A stretch of DNA of 64,000 nucleotides, taken from Pseudomonas sp. PDM18 (GTDB lineage Bacteria; Pseudomonadota; Gammaproteobacteria; Pseudomonadales; Pseudomonadaceae). Under the pieces are notes generated by a model that was not told the DNA's origin, ran no database searches, and saw nothing but the letters and a program-made list of their open reading frames with translations. Below are positions 1 through 8,158 of this stretch, piece after piece (the first letter of the stretch is position 1; each line of letters begins with the position of its first letter). The DNA lies in the NCBI RefSeq assembly GCF_014852585.1, contig NZ_JACVBX010000002.1, positions 124,001 to 188,000 on the forward strand. The letters run 5' to 3'. The position numbers were made by a program, and so were the translations under genes.

Positions 1-355
1 TTTCCGGGTTCCGGTCCATTCCCCGGCGAATCGCAGCGGGAATGGCCTGACGGGTCTTGCGGCAGAGGCCGGGCTGCTCGTCGAAGTCGAACTCGATGCC
101 GCGCATCGTGCGCACTTCGTTGAAGCCGGGAGCAATGTGCAGGCGGATGCCCAGTTGCTCGAAGAGCTTGTGCTGCATGCGTTGCAGGTCCGCCAGGTCC
201 CTGATGTTCTCCAGGCGATCCAGCAGGCGCTGCTCTTCGTGCCGGGTGAGCAGCAGGATGCGCAGGTCGGCGTTGGGGGTTTGCAGCAGGCGCTCCCGGT
301 CGCAGTTGCAGGCGCCGGGCGGGCATTGCTGGCGGAGCGGGAGAGTGGCGGTCAT
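1..355 (-). CDS. Hypothetical protein, 3' end outside window
   Basis: An open reading frame runs from an ATG at 355 leftwards to the window edge without a stop, giving at least 118 residues. The N-terminus carries a cysteine cluster, CPPGACNC, followed by a charged, Arg- and Leu-rich stretch that looks helical (e.g. RHEEQRLLDRLENI). There is no signal peptide or membrane segment. Codon use is the normal GC-rich pattern. I do not recognise the family. The cysteine cluster could bind a metal, but that is only a guess. The C-terminus lies outside the window, so length cannot be judged. Confidence 0.6.
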   Translation of the reverse strand, partial: MTATLPLRQQCPPGACNCDRERLLQTPNADLRILLLTRHEEQRLLDRLENIRDLADLQRMQHKLFEQLGIRLHIAPGFNEVRTMRGIEFDFDEQPGLCRKTRQAIPAAIRRGMDRNPE

Positions 356-407
356 GTCCCGATCATAGCGGGGGATCGGGAGTTTGCGCAGGGGCGGTCT
401 TGTTTTA

Positions 408-429
408 GTAGGAGCGAGCTTGCTCCTAC
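408..429. repeat. REP-type palindrome
   Basis: GTAGGAGC and GCTCCTAC form an 8-bp stem around GAGCTT. This is the core of the common Pseudomonas REP sequence, and the same core recurs near 6557, 11995 and 27235. It lies in the 293-bp gap between the first two genes, which shows no gene of its own. Confidence 0.8.
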
Positions 430-474
430 AGTTCGGGTCAGGTCTTGGCGGTTGGCTGTAGGTGGCCTGCGGCC

Positions 475-612
475 CCCTCACCCTGACCCTCTCCCGGAGG
501 GAGAGGGGACTGTTTCGGTGCGGGCGCTTGGCACGGTGCAACCGGCTGACTCAGAGCGTCACGGCCGGCTCGGACGGCTCCCTCTCCCCTGGGGAGAGGG
601 CTGGGGTGAGGG
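475..612. repeat. Inverted pair of a CCCTCACCC-N3-CCCTCTCCC repeat
   Basis: The left arm at 475-495 reads CCCTCACCC-TGA-CCCTCTCCC. The right arm at 592-612 is its reverse complement apart from the three central bases. The pair brackets about 96 bp of non-coding DNA just past the 3' end of the rlhA-like gene. Each arm also sits in a smaller local hairpin (CTCTCCC/GGGAGAG). A related inverted pair lies at 13723-13866 and a single hairpin at 37884-37905. Confidence 0.7.
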
Positions 613-648
613 GTTTCAAGCTTGGCGCCGAAGCCGAAGCCGACATCC

Positions 649-2652
649 TCAGTGCGCCGGCTTGCGGATGGTCTTGAGCAGGTCTTCCGGGCTGATCTGC
701 CCGACGATGTTGCTCACGCCTTCGCTGCCCGGCTGCGGCAGACCGAGGATGTGGCCCTTGATCTTGCCGATGACGTGCATCTCGCACGGCTTGCAGTCGA
801 ACTTCAGGGTCAGCACTTCGTCGCCGTGGATCAGTTGCATCGGCTGCACCTTGGTGCGTACGCCGGTGACGCCCTTGGCCTGTTTCGGGCACAGGTTGAA
901 GGAGAAGCGCAGGCAGTGCTTGGTGATCATCACCGGCACTTCGCCGGTTTCCTCGTGGGCCTCGTAGGCCGCGTCGATCAGCTGCACGCCGTGGCGGTGG
1001 TAGAACGCGCGGGCCTTCTCGTTGTACACGTTGTACAGGAACGACAGGTGCGACTCCGGGTACACCGGCGGTGGGTTGGTCTCGGCCTTGCGGCCGCCGC
1101 GCGGGTGGGCCTGCACGCGGGCTTCGGTCAGCGCTTCGATGGCCTCACGGCGCAGCGACTTGAGCTGGGAGTTGGGGATGAAGAACGCCTGCGGGGCATC
1201 CAGCTCGATCCGGTCGGCGTGGTACTGGGTGGTGCCCAGCTGGCCGAGCAGATCGTGCAACTGGTCCAGCGCCTGCTCCGGTTTGTTGGCGGCGCCGAAC
1301 GGGCCGTCCAGGGAGACGCTGACGCTGACACCTTCCTCGCTGGTGGCGGTCAAGTCCAGGCGCTCTTCGCGCAGTTTGGCGACCCACGACAGGCCGACGC
1401 GGCGCTCGGCGGAGGTCTTCTGCAGCGCCTGCTGCCAGTTGTGGTCGAGGTTGCGCGACAGCGGGTGGTTCGGGCGCAGGCGGTAGAGGCCCTCGGGCAT
1501 CTCGTTGGGCTCGACGCGGTAGCGGTAGCGCTTCTCGCCGTCCTCTTCGAACTCACCTTTCGGCTCGGCGATGTTGGCGCGGAAACCGACCACTTCGCGC
1601 TTCACCAGCACGTTGAGGCCGTCGCCGTTGGACAGCGGGTCCTTGGTCACCACCAGCATGTCGCGCTTGCCGACCTTTTCCACGCTGCCCACCGGCAGGC
1701 CGGTGAAGGTCGGCGAGTCGAACGCCCCGATGTCGATCTTGCGGTCGCTGACAAAGTAGTCGGTGCTGCCGCGGTGGAAGGTCTTGTCCGGGTCCGGCAC
1801 GAAGAAGTGGTCAGTGCGGCCGCTGGAGGCGTGGGCCAGGTCCGGGCGCTCGGCGAGGATGCCGTCCAGTCGCTGGCGGTAATAGGCAGTGATGTTCTTC
1901 ACGTAGCCCATGTCCTTGTAGCGGCCTTCGATCTTGAAGGAGCGCACGCCGGCGTCCACCAGGGCGCTGAGGTTGGCGCTCTGGTTGTTGTCCTTCATCG
2001 ACAGCAGGTGCTTCTCGAAGGCCACCACGCGACCCTGGTCATCCTTCAGGGTGTAAGGCAGGCGGCAGGCCTGGGAGCAGTCGCCGCGGTTGGCGCTGCG
2101 GCCAGTCTGGGCGTGGGAGATGTTGCACTGGCCGGAGAAGGCAACGCACAGCGCGCCGTGGATAAAGAACTCGATGGCGGCATCGGTCTCATCGGCGATG
2201 GCGCGGATTTCCGCAAGGTTCAGCTCGCGGGCCAGCACCAGCTGGGAGAAACCTGCCTGATCGAGGAACTTCGCCCGCTCCAGGGTACGGATGTCGGTCT
2301 GGGTGCTGGCGTGCAGCTCGATCGGCGGAATGTCCAGCTCCATGATGCCCAGGTCCTGCACGATCAGCGCATCGACGCCGGCGTCGTAGAGCTGGTGGAT
2401 CAGCGCGCGCGCCGGCTCCAGCTCGTTGTCGTGGAGGATGGTGTTGATCGTGGTGAACACCCGCGCGTGGTAGCGGTGGGCGAACTCCACCAGCTGGGCG
2501 ATATCGCTCACCTCGTTGCAGGCATTGTGCCGCGCGCCGAAGCTCGGGCCGCCGATGTAGACGGCGTCGGCGCCATGCAGGATGGCCTCGCGGGCGATGG
2601 ACACATCGCGGGCAGGGCTGAGCAGTTCCAGATGGTGTTTGGGCAAGGACAT
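649..2652 (-). CDS. rlhA: U32-family protein, RlhA-like (23S rRNA 5-hydroxycytidine synthase)
   Basis: The 667-residue protein begins with the U32 signature region (LELLSPARD, then GADAVYIGGPSFGAR). Four cysteines at about residues 169, 176, 192 and 196 (CVAFSGQC ... CSQAC) match the Fe-S ligand pattern of RlhA/TrhP. A long C-terminal extension after about residue 330 fits the RlhA (YdcP) layout of about 650 residues rather than the shorter TrhP (YegQ, about 450). In E. coli RlhA hydroxylates a cytidine of 23S rRNA using prephenate-dependent chemistry; older annotations call it a collagenase-like peptidase. It stands alone with a weak A-rich ribosome site. The family is certain, the exact substrate inferred. 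Confidence 0.85.
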   Translation of the reverse strand: MSLPKHHLELLSPARDVSIAREAILHGADAVYIGGPSFGARHNACNEVSDIAQLVEFAHRYHARVFTTINTILHDNELEPARALIHQLYDAGVDALIVQDLGIMELDIPPIELHASTQTDIRTLERAKFLDQAGFSQLVLARELNLAEIRAIADETDAAIEFFIHGALCVAFSGQCNISHAQTGRSANRGDCSQACRLPYTLKDDQGRVVAFEKHLLSMKDNNQSANLSALVDAGVRSFKIEGRYKDMGYVKNITAYYRQRLDGILAERPDLAHASSGRTDHFFVPDPDKTFHRGSTDYFVSDRKIDIGAFDSPTFTGLPVGSVEKVGKRDMLVVTKDPLSNGDGLNVLVKREVVGFRANIAEPKGEFEEDGEKRYRYRVEPNEMPEGLYRLRPNHPLSRNLDHNWQQALQKTSAERRVGLSWVAKLREERLDLTATSEEGVSVSVSLDGPFGAANKPEQALDQLHDLLGQLGTTQYHADRIELDAPQAFFIPNSQLKSLRREAIEALTEARVQAHPRGGRKAETNPPPVYPESHLSFLYNVYNEKARAFYHRHGVQLIDAAYEAHEETGEVPVMITKHCLRFSFNLCPKQAKGVTGVRTKVQPMQLIHGDEVLTLKFDCKPCEMHVIGKIKGHILGLPQPGSEGVSNIVGQISPEDLLKTIRKPAH

Positions 2653-2803
2653 GGTTTCTTCTTTATCAGGCGTGCTGGTCAGGTGTGCTTATCAGGTGCG
2701 GCACGGGCAATCGCGCATTGTACCGGGCAAACGCCGCGCCGGCATCCGCGGCATGCCGGGCGGTGGCACGGTTGGTCGCCAGTCCACCAGCTCCTCGCCA
2801 AAC

Positions 2804-2873
2804 CTGTAGGGGCGGGCGGCTCTTTAGACGTGCGATGGGCGCGCGATCGCGCCCATCGGGCGCTCCTGCAGGT
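2804..2873. repeat. REP-like palindromic element
   Basis: The 2653-3030 gap holds no convincing gene. It contains CTGTAGGGGCGGG near 2805, then GATGGGCGC (2834-2842) paired with GCGCCCATC (2849-2857), and ends CGCTCCTGCAGG. A similar element with the same TGTAGG...CTCCTGCAGG ends occurs at 19351-19408. The rest of the gap, just before 3031, is lower in GC and probably carries the promoter of the hydrolase gene, but I cannot fix -35/-10 boxes. Confidence 0.55.
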
Positions 2874-3030
2874 CGCACCGCCACCTCCGGCACTTCTGCA
2901 ACGCCGTTTTGAACGCCCTTGCAGAACTGCAAAGTGACCCTGCAACCCTGTCTATTCCGCGCTTTGCGGGCATGGATCAAGATTCGTTCGTCCTTTCGGA
3001 ACACCTCCCCCACTTTCAAGGAACCGAATC

Positions 3031-4047
3031 ATGAACGCCAAGCAATCCCTGCTCGCCGCCTCCCTCGCCCTGGCCATCGGCAACGTTTTCGCCGCCGGCA
3101 ACCCCACCGTCGAACACAATACCCAGGCCTTCCTCGAAGCCCTGGAAGCCGGCAAGGGCCAGCCGCTGGAAACCCTTTCGCCGAAAGACGCCCGTGCGGT
3201 GCTGACTGGCGCCCAGGCGTCGGTGAAGGTCGACCTCTCCGGCACCCAGGTCAGCGAGAAGACCGTGCAGACCGACGTCGGCCCGGTGAAGCTGACCATC
3301 GTCCGCCCGGCCGGCGTGAAGGGCACGCTGCCGGTGTTCATGTTCTTCCACGGCGGCGGCTGGGTGCTGGGTGACTACCCGACCCACGCCCGCCTGATCC
3401 ACGATCTGGTGGTGAACTCCGGCGCGGTCGCTGTCTACGTCGACTACACGCCGTCCCCCGAGGCGCATTACCCGGTGGCGATCAACCAGGCCTACGCCGC
3501 CACCAAATGGGTTGCCGAGCACGGCAAGGAGATCAACGTCGACGGCAAGCGCCTGGCCGTGGCCGGCAACAGCGTCGGCGGCAACATGGCGGCAGTGGTC
3601 GCGCTGATGGCTAAGGACAAAGGCACGCCCAAGCTGCGCTTCCAGGCCCTGCTGTGGCCGGTGACCGATGCCAGCTTCGAGACCGGCTCGTACAACCAGT
3701 TCGCCCAGGGGCACTTCCTCTCCAAGCCGATGATGCAGTGGTTCTGGGACAGTTACACCACCGACCCGAAACAGCGCGCCGAGATCTACGCCTCGCCCCT
3801 GCGTGCCACCACCGACCAGCTCAAGGGCCTGCCGCCGACCCTGATCCAGACCGCCGAATCCGATGTGCTGCGTGATGAGGGCGAAGCCTACGGTCGCAAA
3901 CTTGACGCCGCCGGTGTGGCTGTCACTTCCGTGCGCTACAACGGAATGATCCACGACTACGGTCTGCTCAACGTGGTGAGCAAGGTGCCGGCGGTACAGG
4001 CCGCCATGCGCCAGGCCGGTGAAGAGCTGAAGGCTCACCTGCAGTAA
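3031..4047 (+). CDS. Secreted alpha/beta hydrolase, HSL-type esterase
   Basis: 338 residues with a cleavable signal peptide (residues 1-21, ending NVFA-AG), so the enzyme should be periplasmic or secreted. The oxyanion-hole motif HGGGW is at 107-111. The nucleophile elbow is GNSVGG with Ser181, a variant of the usual GDSAG of the hormone-sensitive lipase family. The Asp is probably in ESDVLRDEG (about 278-282), and His308 lies in MIHDYG. The ATG at 3031 follows AAGGAA at good distance. Two further genes follow in the same direction within 70 bp, so a shared transcript is likely. It should hydrolyse a carboxylic ester; the substrate cannot be told. Confidence 0.85.
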   Translation: MNAKQSLLAASLALAIGNVFAAGNPTVEHNTQAFLEALEAGKGQPLETLSPKDARAVLTGAQASVKVDLSGTQVSEKTVQTDVGPVKLTIVRPAGVKGTLPVFMFFHGGGWVLGDYPTHARLIHDLVVNSGAVAVYVDYTPSPEAHYPVAINQAYAATKWVAEHGKEINVDGKRLAVAGNSVGGNMAAVVALMAKDKGTPKLRFQALLWPVTDASFETGSYNQFAQGHFLSKPMMQWFWDSYTTDPKQRAEIYASPLRATTDQLKGLPPTLIQTAESDVLRDEGEAYGRKLDAAGVAVTSVRYNGMIHDYGLLNVVSKVPAVQAAMRQAGEELKAHLQ

Positions 4048-4055
4048 GCCGCTTA

Positions 4056-4082
4056 CCTCCCTCGCCACGGGGCGGGGGAGGT
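4056..4082 (+). other. GC-rich hairpin between hydrolase and ABM genes
   Basis: ACCTCC and GGAGGT close a GC-rich hairpin in the short gap between two co-directional genes. No T-run follows, so it is more likely an attenuator or mRNA-stabilising structure than a full terminator. Confidence 0.35.
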
Positions 4083-4116
4083 CACTTCTCTGAAGGCCTT
4101 TTTGGAGAGAATCCCG

Positions 4117-4671
4117 ATGAGCCAGCCCACGCAGCAAGAATCCGTCACCCTGATCATCCGCCACCGCGCGCGCCCCGAGAGCGTCGCCGCCTATGAAATC
4201 ATCCTGCGCGAACTGACCCGTGCCGCCAGCGAGTTCCCCGGTCACCTGGGTGTGGACGTGATGCGCCAGGGCGACCACTTCACCTCGGTCCTGCGCTTCG
4301 CCAGCGCCAACGAACTGCAGGCCTGGCTCGACTCGCCGCAGCGTCACGAGCTGATTGAGCGCGCCAACCCGCACCTGCTCGACGTCGAACAGAAGGAATT
4401 GCACACCGCCCATGAATTCTGGTTCACCACCCCGGACAACCCGCAGAAGCAGCCGCCGCGCTGGAAGCAGGCGGCCATTTCCTACCTGGTGATCCTGCCG
4501 CTGGTGATGCTGGTGCCGCAGCTGTGGCGCCCGCTGTTCGCGCAGGTCCCGCTGCTGGGCAGCTTCGTGCCCGCCAACATGCTCATCGTCGCGACCATCG
4601 TCCTGCTGGTGGTCTACGTTTTCATGCCACGGGCCACGCGCCTGTTCTCCGCCTGGCTCAATGCCCGCTGA
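4117..4671 (+). CDS. Antibiotic biosynthesis monooxygenase (ABM)-domain membrane protein
   Basis: 184 residues. I choose the ATG at 4117 because GGAGAG lies 8 bases upstream; a TTG at 4102 would include that site. Residues 1-95 resemble the ABM fold: a VTLIIRHRARPE strand, then a FPGHLGVDVMR core. Residues about 110-180 hold two hydrophobic membrane segments (ISYLVILPLVMLV and NMLIVATIVLLVVYVF). ABM proteins with such tails are common hypothetical membrane proteins in proteobacteria, with no settled reaction. It lies between a hydrolase and an amidohydrolase and is probably co-transcribed with both. Confidence 0.8.
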   Translation: MSQPTQQESVTLIIRHRARPESVAAYEIILRELTRAASEFPGHLGVDVMRQGDHFTSVLRFASANELQAWLDSPQRHELIERANPHLLDVEQKELHTAHEFWFTTPDNPQKQPPRWKQAAISYLVILPLVMLVPQLWRPLFAQVPLLGSFVPANMLIVATIVLLVVYVFMPRATRLFSAWLNAR

Positions 4672-4690
4672 TCGAAAGAGGAACTTCGCC

Positions 4691-6529
4691 ATGTACGCCG
4701 ACCTGATCCTGACCAACGGCCGCTTCCACACCATCGACCGCGAGAAACCCGAGGCCACCGCGGTGGCCATCGCCGACGGCAAGTTCATCGCCGTCGGCAC
4801 CGAAGCCGAGGCCATGGCCTTCCGCGCCGGCGCCACCCGCGTCATCGACCTCAAGGGGCGCACGGCGATCCCCGGCCTCAACGACTCGCACCTGCACCTG
4901 ATCCGCGGCGGGCTGAACTACAACCTCGAACTGCGCTGGGAAGGCGTGCCGTCCCTGGCCGACGCCCTGCGCCTGCTGAAAGAGCAGGCCCTGCGCACGC
5001 CGTCGCCGCAATGGGTGCGCGTGGTGGGTGGCTGGAACGAATTCCAGTTCGCCGAGAAGCGCATGCCGACCATCGAGGAGCTGAACCAGGCCGCGCCGGA
5101 CACCCCGGTGTTCGTCCTGCACCTGTATGACCGCGCGCTGCTCAACCGTGCGGCGCTGCGGGTCGTCGGCTACACGAAAGACACCCCGAACCCACCCGGC
5201 GGCGAGATCGTCCGCGACAGCAAGGGTGAGCCCACCGGCATGCTGGTGGCGCGGCCCAACGCGATGATCCTCTACGCGACCCTGGCCAAGGGGCCGAAGC
5301 TGCCGTTCGACTACCAGGTCAACTCCACCCGCCAGTTCATGCGCGAGCTGAATCGCCTGGGCGTCACCAGCGCCATCGACGCCGGCGGCGGCTTCCAGAA
5401 CTACCCGGACGACTACCAGGTGATCGAGCAGCTGGAGAAAGACAACCAGCTCACCGTGCGCATCGCCTACAACCTGTTCACCCAGAAACCCAAGGAAGAA
5501 CTGGCCGATTTCAAGAACTGGACCAGCAGCGTCCAGTACGGCCAGGGCAGCGACTTCCTGCGGCACAACGGCGCCGGTGAGATGCTGGTGTTCTCGGCGG
5601 CCGACTTCGAGGACTTCCTTGAGCCCCGCCCCGACCTGCCCGGCACCATGGAGGCCGAACTGGAGCCGGTGGTGCGCCACCTGGTCGAGCAGCGCTGGCC
5701 GTTCCGCCTGCACGCGACCTATGACGAGTCCATTTCGCGCATGCTCGATGTGTTCGAGAAGGTCAACCTGGACATCCCGTTCAACGGCCTGCACTGGTTC
5801 TTCGACCACTGCGAAACCATCTCGCCGAAGAACATCGAGCGGGTGAGGGCGCTGGGCGGCGGTATCGCCATCCAGGACCGCATGGCGTTCCAGGGCGAGT
5901 ACTTCGTCGATCGCTACGGCAAGCAGGCCGCCGAGGCCACGCCGCCGATCAAGCGCATGCTGGCCGAAGGCGTGCCGGTGGGCGCCGGCACCGATGCCAC
6001 TCGCGTCTCCAGCTACAACCCCTGGACCTCGCTGTACTGGATGGTCAGCGGCAAGACCGTCGGCGGGATGGAGCTGTACCCGGAAGGGCTGCCTCGCAGC
6101 ACCGCGCTGGAGCTGTACACCCACGGCAGCGCCTGGTTCTCCAGCGAACAGGGCAAAAAGGGAATGATCAAGGTCGGGCAGATGGCCGACCTGGCGGTGC
6201 TCTCGGCGGACTACTTCAACGTGCCGGAGGAAGAGATCAAGGCCATCGAATCGGTGCTGACCGTGGTGGACGGCCGTGTTGTGTTCGGCAGCGGCGACTT
6301 CGAGCGCCAAGCGCCGAGCGCTATCCCGGTGCTGCCGGACTGGTCCCCGGTGGCAAAGGTCCCCGGCCACTGGCGTCCGCAGGCTCCGCTGCAGAATGCC
6401 GTGCACCAATGCGTCGGTTCCTGCGGCGTGCATGGCCACAGCCACGAACGCGCCCGCCAGTCGAGCGTGCCGGTGAGTGACTTCCAGGGCTTCTGGGGCG
6501 CCTTCGGCTGTTCCTGCTTCGCCTTCTGA
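4691..6529 (+). CDS. YtcJ-type amidohydrolase
   Basis: 612 residues, starting at the ATG behind AAAGAGGAAC; an in-frame upstream ATG at 4661 overlaps the previous gene and has no good ribosome site. The protein starts with the small beta-sandwich of the amidohydrolase superfamily (MYADLILTNG). The metal motif DSHLHL follows, then HATYDES, FFDHCE and late GTDATR with the catalytic Asp. This order is typical of the YtcJ/exoenzyme-regulatory branch, which hydrolyses amide or related bonds of unknown substrates. There is no signal peptide, so it is cytoplasmic. The C-terminal tail (about residues 535-612) is His- and Cys-containing (HQCVGSCGVHGHSHE), longer than the usual family end, and could add a metal site. 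Confidence 0.8.
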   Translation: MYADLILTNGRFHTIDREKPEATAVAIADGKFIAVGTEAEAMAFRAGATRVIDLKGRTAIPGLNDSHLHLIRGGLNYNLELRWEGVPSLADALRLLKEQALRTPSPQWVRVVGGWNEFQFAEKRMPTIEELNQAAPDTPVFVLHLYDRALLNRAALRVVGYTKDTPNPPGGEIVRDSKGEPTGMLVARPNAMILYATLAKGPKLPFDYQVNSTRQFMRELNRLGVTSAIDAGGGFQNYPDDYQVIEQLEKDNQLTVRIAYNLFTQKPKEELADFKNWTSSVQYGQGSDFLRHNGAGEMLVFSAADFEDFLEPRPDLPGTMEAELEPVVRHLVEQRWPFRLHATYDESISRMLDVFEKVNLDIPFNGLHWFFDHCETISPKNIERVRALGGGIAIQDRMAFQGEYFVDRYGKQAAEATPPIKRMLAEGVPVGAGTDATRVSSYNPWTSLYWMVSGKTVGGMELYPEGLPRSTALELYTHGSAWFSSEQGKKGMIKVGQMADLAVLSADYFNVPEEEIKAIESVLTVVDGRVVFGSGDFERQAPSAIPVLPDWSPVAKVPGHWRPQAPLQNAVHQCVGSCGVHGHSHERARQSSVPVSDFQGFWGAFGCSCFAF

Positions 6530-6556
6530 AGCTCGCGCAGCGACCTGGAGCTCTTC

Positions 6557-6640
6557 TGTAGGAGCGAGCTTACTTGCGAACCCGCTTAACGCCGGATCGA
6601 TCGGGCGAAGGGCATTTCGTGAGCAAGCTCGCTGCTACAG
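6557..6640. repeat. Inverted pair of REP elements
   Basis: GTAGGAGCGAGCTTACTTGCGAA faces GTGAGCAAGCTCGCTGCTAC across about 30 bp, a typical REP doublet. It fills the gap between the amidohydrolase and the convergent anti-sigma gene and may protect or terminate transcripts. Confidence 0.7.
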
Positions 6641-6732
6641 GGAGAATCGGTGCGCTCCTCGCGGATTAGCGACGGGAGAGCCTGCTCCCTGTTCGCGAAT
6701 CACCAAAGCCCACCCTGACCGGGTCGTTCCCG

Positions 6733-7491
6733 CTAGAACCCCACCAACTGCCCCACGGCCTGCGCCTGCGGGTCGTCGCTGCGGCTCACCAGGGCGTAGT
6801 TGTAGCCGCCCTGGCTCCAGTAGCGCGCCAACAGGTCGCCATCCGTGCGCTGCCCCTGTGGCAACATCTCGTGGCGCGGGCCCGGCGGGCGGATGAAGAA
6901 GGTCAACCGCCGCCCCTGGCTATCCTCGTAGATCACCAGTGCCGCCGCGCCCTGTTCGGTGGCGAGCAGGCGCGCGCCCACTGTCTTCAAGCCGACCTGC
7001 TCCAGCGCGGGCGGCGGGGCGGCATCCTTCAGGTAGTGCGACAGCCAGCCGCGCAAATCGCCACCGTCGCGCAGGTCCAACCCCGTCTGGCCGGCATCGG
7101 CAAATAGTCGATAGGCCTGCACCGCGTCCTGCATCGGCACCATGCCGCGCATCATCGCGTCACCGCGCATCTGCCAGCCGCCCATGCCGCCAACGCCCAG
7201 CGCAATCAGCAGGGCCGCCGCGGTGGCAAGGCGCGAGCGCCGCCGCTGCTGGAGCTGCCGGCGAATACGCGCCGGATCGAGCTGCTCGGGCAGCGCACCA
7301 CGGGCCTGCCCGGCAAAGGCCGCGCGCAGTTGCTGGGCATCCTGGCGCCAGCCTTCCACGCGACGGGCGTCGTCCGGGTGGGCGGCGAGCCAGGCTTCCA
7401 CCCACTGGCGGCGCGTCGGGTCCAGCTGATCGTCAATGTAAGCGTGCAGATCCTGTTCCTGGGGAGTGCCGTCGGGAATGCGTTCGTTCAT
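6733..7491 (-). CDS. Anti-sigma factor, membrane anchored
   Basis: 252 residues. The N-terminal 60 residues (DLHAYIDDQLDPTRR...) match the helical anti-sigma domain, residues about 82-100 form one membrane segment (LATAAALLIALGVGGMGGW), and the rest should be periplasmic. The start codon overlaps the stop of the sigma gene, so the two are translationally coupled. The N-terminal domain has no cysteine, so it lacks the HX3CX2C zinc site of ZAS-type anti-sigmas; redox sensing by Zn release is therefore unlikely. It should hold the ECF sigma factor at the membrane until a signal arrives. Confidence 0.8.
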   Translation of the reverse strand: MNERIPDGTPQEQDLHAYIDDQLDPTRRQWVEAWLAAHPDDARRVEGWRQDAQQLRAAFAGQARGALPEQLDPARIRRQLQQRRRSRLATAAALLIALGVGGMGGWQMRGDAMMRGMVPMQDAVQAYRLFADAGQTGLDLRDGGDLRGWLSHYLKDAAPPPALEQVGLKTVGARLLATEQGAAALVIYEDSQGRRLTFFIRPPGPRHEMLPQGQRTDGDLLARYWSQGGYNYALVSRSDDPQAQAVGQLVGF

Positions 7492-7997
7492 TTCAGTACC
7501 CGCAAAGAAGGAGTCGCCGCCTGTCCTTCGCTCAGCGCGCGCAGCGCCGTGCGCGCGCGCGACAGGCGGGACATGACGGTGCCCATGGGAATATCCAGAG
7601 TCTCGGCCACCTCGCGGTAGCTCAGGCCTTCGACGCTGACCAGCGTCAGCAGCGCGCGCTGCTCGGCGGGCAAGCGTTCGAAGGCCTCCAGCGTCGAGCG
7701 CGCACTGACGATGTCTTCCGGCGATGCGCTCACCGCGCTGTCCGCACCGAACAGGCTGAGCAGGCGCGCATAGCGTTTCGCCCGACGCTGCCCGTCGATG
7801 AAGTGCCGGTAGAGGATCGAGAACAGCCAGGCGCGCAGGTCGCCGTCGTCGCGGCGGCCGGTCCAGGCCGACAGAGCCTTCTCCAGGGTCGCCTGGACCA
7901 GGTCGTCGGCGCTGCTCGTGCTGCGGGTCAGCGACAGCGCGAAGCGCCGCAGCCGGGGCAGCAGTTCGCGCAGTGAATGGTCGTCCAGTGAGTGCAT
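7488..7997 (-). CDS. ECF-type RNA polymerase sigma factor
   Basis: 169 residues with the two ECF domains. Region 2 spans about residues 10-75 (SADDLVQATLEKAL, then DLRAWLFSILYRHFIDGQRR). Region 4 spans about 105-150 (LPAEQRALLTLVSVEGLSYREVA, then GTVMSRLSRAR). It is coupled to the anti-sigma gene and divergent from a catalase-like operon. A promoter-like GGGAATA-N15-CGTC sequence lies on its own upstream side and a matching one faces the other way, so it probably drives itself and the catalase operon. Confidence 0.9.
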   Translation of the reverse strand: MHSLDDHSLRELLPRLRRFALSLTRSTSSADDLVQATLEKALSAWTGRRDDGDLRAWLFSILYRHFIDGQRRAKRYARLLSLFGADSAVSASPEDIVSARSTLEAFERLPAEQRALLTLVSVEGLSYREVAETLDIPMGTVMSRLSRARTALRALSEGQAATPSLRVLK

Positions 7998-8029
7998 CGG
8001 GGCGCCAGGAATGGGTGGGTTCGAGCGAG

Positions 8030-8058
8030 AAAGACGAACGCAGCGGCGATCTATTCCC
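8030..8058 (-). promoter_or_regulatory. Predicted ECF promoter of the sigma/anti-sigma operon
   Basis: On the minus strand GGGAATA (8058-8052) is followed after exactly 15 bases by CGTCTTT (8036-8030). CGTC is a frequent -10 core for ECF sigma factors. The box lies about 33 bp upstream of the sigma start codon and matches the opposite promoter at 8091-8119. Confidence 0.65.
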
Positions 8059-8090
8059 GTCGCGGGAAAAATAATTTATTCGCCATCGGC

Positions 8091-8119
8091 GGGAATAACC
8101 CGTCGCACGGTGCGTCGTA
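8091..8119 (+). promoter_or_regulatory. Predicted ECF promoter of the catalase operon
   Basis: GGGAATA (8091-8097), 15 bases, then CGTCGTA (8113-8119), about 40 bp before the catalase start codon. The -35 block, the spacing and the CGTC core are the same as in the divergent promoter at 8058-8030, which is strong internal evidence for one sigma factor using both. Confidence 0.65.
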
Positions 8120-8158
8120 CCGGCTCAACGCATTCAGCCTAAGCCTGAGGAGCTGGAA

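Noticed and set aside
622-2937. A 771-codon open frame on the plus strand opposite rlhA
   Set aside because: It is a shadow of the GC-rich minus-strand gene. Its protein is a low-complexity mix of Val, Gly, Ala, His and Leu, and the minus frame has clear U32 motifs.
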